DNA of 64,000 nucleotides from Crocodylus rhombifer (taxonomy: Eukaryota > Chordata > Crocodylia > Crocodylidae). Under the pieces are notes generated by a model that saw only the letters and a list, made by a program, of their open reading frames with translations, was not told the DNA's origin and searched no databases. How positions within the stretch are numbered: the first letter of the stretch is position 1; each line of letters opens with the position of its first letter. Below are positions 60,761 through 64,000 of this stretch, one piece after another. The DNA lies in NCBI GenBank assembly GCA_038503035.1, contig JAVSML010020772.1:1-64000 (forward strand), in the 5' to 3' direction. Position numbers and translations under genes: made by a program.

Positions 60761-62189
60761 CATCTAACTCACGATTCTTCAGTGCTCCCCATACAATCTC
60801 ATCATGCTGCTGATTCGAGGGCTGCCTTCCTTGCCTGCTGCCATCCAGGACAAAGCCTCCATGAATCTCTCTAGCTCATTAACATTCCCCTCCAAATTTC
60901 AGTTCGAAACATAATTTTCCTTCCCTTTGCTATGACAGACTATAAAAATAAAGCTGCACTGTACGTGGTAATGTTGCCAGCACATTATTGTTTCCATCAG
61001 GCATCATTGGTGTGTGCATATATATATTATAATGGCACTTGCAATTAAGGATGAACACAGCAGAAGGAGGGATGGTAGCAATCAGACCATCACTGTGCAT
61101 AGTAACTAACCTGATGGCACTTTGGGGTGGGAGGTAAATGGGGCTGAGTGTCAGCCTGCTTCCAACAGCCTGCCTCTAGTCCTGACTGCAGGGGCATCTG
61201 TAGGGCGACGCTGGCACCGTGTCAGAAGCCTGAGAGCTGCACCTGTGTCCAGAGATATCTGAGCCTCTCCACAGTGCCTGCTGGCAGAGCAATGTGTGAT
61301 CTTGGCACATATTACACACAAGTTAAACATTATGCCTCCAGCAGCCACTGGGAGAGGTTAGCCTGATTAAGATGGGAGGGGTGCGTATGGACTAACACTT
61401 TCAAAATGAGGTACCTGAAGCCAGGCCTTTCAGGGGTTTTATGACAACCCGTGCTTCCTGCTGACTTTTCTGGGACCTACAGATGCCGAGGACCTTTGGC
61501 AAACAGGTCGTTTGGCTGTTTAACTGTGAAAAGTCCTTTACCTCCTCTGAAATACAAAGGAAACAAAAGGCAAAGCATTCTGGCCCTGCTGGACATTCGC
61601 TCATGGAATTAAAGCCACTGGACACATCAGCAAGGCTGTTGGTCACTGTTCAGGACTGCAAGAGCATGAGTCCTTGACAGAGATTTGTGCGCAGACCTCA
61701 TCTGAGACCAGCAGGAGCTTCAGACTGAGTTGGAGGTGCGCTGGCAGAGTTTCACATCAGTTAAAATCGTACCTGTCCATGCTCTGTTCAGACTGAAATT
61801 GCACGGTCAGTCACGTGCCTTCAGTCCCGAACTGCCCTTTGCCTGCGATGCCAAACCCAGCTAACTCAGCAGGTCTGGCAAGCCCTAGAAGCAGTCTCGA
61901 TGCCCATAACAGTGCTTCCCAAACATTTCCTTAGCATGACCCCACTTATGACCCCATTTCTTCAGCATGGTCCCTCGCTCCCAACCCATACCCCCAACGC
62001 CTGTGACCCCATTCACTGATGTTACAACCCTACCTGGGGTCATGACCAAAGTCTGATCGTCACAGCAGCAGAACACAGATTTGACCCAATACTGGATAGC
62101 AGGGGTGCAGATAAAGATTTTTTTGACCAATATCGATGGCCGAGTATTAATCAGCCACATCAACCCAAACAGATCCGACAGCTGATATG

Positions 62190-62925
62190 CAGCTCAGCAG
62201 CTTGGAGAGCAGCAACTGGCTGTAAGTCTGTGCAGGGAAGGGGTGTGGGAGGGGTGGCCAGACTGAGGCCCCCCACAGTGAGGGAGGGAGTGGGGCTGGG
62301 GCAGAGCAGGGCAGAGGGGGAGCAGCTCTCCACTGCTGCGTGCACCCCCAGGAGAGGCATGTGGGTGCATGTGCTCCCCATATTTGTGTGCAGGGTGTGG
62401 ACAGGATGCCCGCTGCCAGTTCAGGGCCAGGGGATACACTGGCCTCTTCCCAGCAGGGGCTGAGCCAGGGCTGCACTCAGGGTGGGTGGGGGCGGTGCAG
62501 GGAGGGCAGCAGAGATGCTTGGGGGGGGAGGGCCAAAGTGAACTTTGGGGTGGCTCTAGCCCACCCTGTAGCAGCCCCCTCTCCCAGCACCACCGCTGCC
62601 CACCCCAAGTGCAGCCCCGGCCTAGCCCCCCCTGCCAGGTAGAGGCCAGTGCAGTCTCTGGCCCCAAGTCTGCAGTGGGCAGCCGGGCCTTGCCCTGAGC
62701 ACAAATCTGGGGGGGCATATGGGCCTATGCCTCAAGGTGCACACAGTGGTGGGGAGCTGCCACCCCGGACAAGCTGCTTGTAGCTCCATCCTGTGCCCAA
62801 CCCTGGCCTGGCTGAGCAGCACCTGCCCCTGCCCCAGCCCCACTCCCTCCCTCGCCCCCACCCCCCATACCCCTTCCTCCCACAACTGACTTACCAGCTG
62901 GTCACAGCTCTCCAAGCTGCCCAGC
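62190..62925. repeat. Long imperfect inverted repeat (fold-back), arms ~330 bp
   Basis: Left arm about 62190-62513, loop about 62514-62565, right arm about 62566-62925. Anchors: 25 of 25 bases at 62280-62304 against 62829-62853, 12 of 12 at 62198-62209 against 62908-62919, and 10 of 10 at 62438-62447 against 62641-62650. Weaker similarity extends outwards to about 62130 and 63005. GC-rich, no ORF with a recognisable product. It lies inside the KDM4B intron. Confidence 0.85.
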
Positions 62926-63269
62926 TGCGTTCCTGGCCGCATGCATGCTGTGTCTGCATGCTTGCACGCGGCACTTATTGGTGATGTTATTGGCTACACT
63001 GGCCAACAAAAGCCAATTGCTGATCATGTCCACTTTCCTTTTATGGGTGCTGATTTGATATAGACCAACATATCGGAACACCTGTACTGGATAGGACCAT
63101 TTGAATCTCATATCCTGCTTCCAGCACTGACCAGAACAAGGGGTTCTTGTATTGGGGTGCTGGATGGAACACCCAAAGGCCCTAACTGATCTGTGTCTGG
63201 TATCTGCACATACTTCAGACAAACACTAGTAAAAATCAAAAAACATTTGGACTTTTGTAAAGTCTTAGT

Positions 63270-63307
63270 GCACAGAAGTCCATGGACAGCACAGAAGTCC
63301 ATGGACA
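63270..63307 (+). repeat. Perfect 19-nt tandem duplication
   Basis: Two adjacent copies of 'gcacagaagtccatggaca'. Confidence 0.97.
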
Positions 63308-64000
63308 CTGGTTATCTGGTCAAATAATGTCAAGCCAAAGACTTCCCAATCCTTTCCCACCCCCACAATTTGCAGTCACTTCCCCCATACCCCCAATTCA
63401 TATGTGCCATACTCTTCCTTTGCCCCGAAGTCCTCCCATACAGACCTATGCCAAGCAGTCTGGAGTTCGCTATGACAACGTGACGTTGCATAGATCCAAT
63501 GATGGATGCTGCACAGTTGCAGGGCAGTCACGCAGAATTTAAGGAGTTAAGTCACAAGGTTTCCTTGTGAGGCCCCATTAAGCAATACAAGTGAGTCCTG
63601 TGTAAAAGGATTTTTAATTCATCGTTACAAGTGCTGGTAATGAAGAGGATGCATGCTGGAAATGTCAGACAATCCATAAAGAGCCTGTGCTGCAGGATTT
63701 ATCACCCTCGCATCACATTGCTCCATCACTCCACCTGAATAATGAATGCTTTTTACATTCACATTTGTGTACAAAACCCATTTGCACAATAGAGGAATAA
63801 CTCTCAAAGCAGAGAGAGATTCTTCCTAATCTCCCATCCAGGACTTGGCTTGGCTGCCTGCACTAAATAGCAGCACAGTTAACAAATACATCAACACTAC
63901 CCAATACATCAATGCTTACCTCACCTTCCCCCACCACCTTCCTCTCCTGACATCCCAAAACCAATTCTTGCACTAGAGAAAGCCAAAAGCACAATTAACT

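Larger units (their letters stand above)
54968..64000 (-). other. KDM4B: KDM4B intron (partial, at least 9 kb)
   Basis: The preceding KDM4B exon (first half of the ePHD, expected to end in a form of RWKL) is not seen up to the window end, so this is one long intron. It contains a 10-base N gap (56763-56772), a long CR1, two CR1 tails, a long inverted repeat, and a 19-nt tandem duplication at 63270-63307. Confidence 0.8.

Noticed and set aside
61905..62050. 'cagtgcttcccaaac' considered as the end of a hAT element
   Set aside because: No matching opposite end or target duplication could be found.
62194..62718. 174-codon proline-rich open frame
   Set aside because: Lies inside the long inverted repeat, and composition explains the open frame.
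63270..63307. Direct repeat considered as the start of a CRISPR-like or satellite array
   Set aside because: Only two adjacent 19-nt copies, in a vertebrate intron. A simple slippage duplication.

Overview
This is a vertebrate nuclear genomic window: GT-AG introns, long non-coding stretches, old retrotransposons and two scaffold gaps. It carries the 3' ends of two genes that converge tail to tail. On the plus strand are the last eight coding exons of the receptor tyrosine phosphatase PTPRS (end of catalytic domain D1 and all of D2, 410 codons), followed by a 3' UTR of about 2.4 kb. On the minus strand are the last five coding exons of the histone lysine demethylase KDM4B (second half of the extended PHD finger, the tandem Tudor domain and the C-terminal tail, 249 codons), followed by a 3' UTR of about 3 kb. 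The two transcripts end about 28 kb apart. The repeats (many CR1 LINE pieces in both orientations, MIR-type SINEs, a hAT MITE with 8-bp target duplications, several fold-back elements) and the diverged but easily recognised proteins point to a sauropsid, most likely a crocodilian. The species call is inference.

Layout. 1-14754: PTPRS exons and introns, with a 400-bp gap at 13215-13614 that has a run of G on each side. 14755 to about 17130: PTPRS 3' UTR. About 17131-44959: intergenic DNA without a recognisable protein gene. It holds CR1, MIR and hAT fragments, an unrelated LINE remnant, several AT-rich blocks that look like conserved non-coding elements, and a promoter-like cluster at 27.4-28.3 kb with two ZNF143-type motifs. 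About 44960-48027: KDM4B 3' UTR. 48028-54967: KDM4B coding exons, including a possible unannotated 63-nt in-frame cassette exon (52906-52968) that would insert 21 residues into the Tudor module. 54968-64000: a KDM4B intron with a long CR1 (endonuclease and reverse transcriptase remnants) and an imperfect inverted repeat of about 0.8 kb.

The two genes do not form a pathway. PTPRS is a transmembrane phosphatase that binds proteoglycans and acts in axon and synapse biology. KDM4B is a nuclear H3K9me3/me2 demethylase. Their linkage is still informative, because vertebrates carry parallel pairs (KDM4A with PTPRF, KDM4C with PTPRD), so this window is one branch of an ancient duplicated block. The most unusual items are the possible KDM4B cassette exon, the palindromic elements on either side of it, the long fold-back in the upstream KDM4B intron, and the orphan ZNF143-type promoter signature between the genes.
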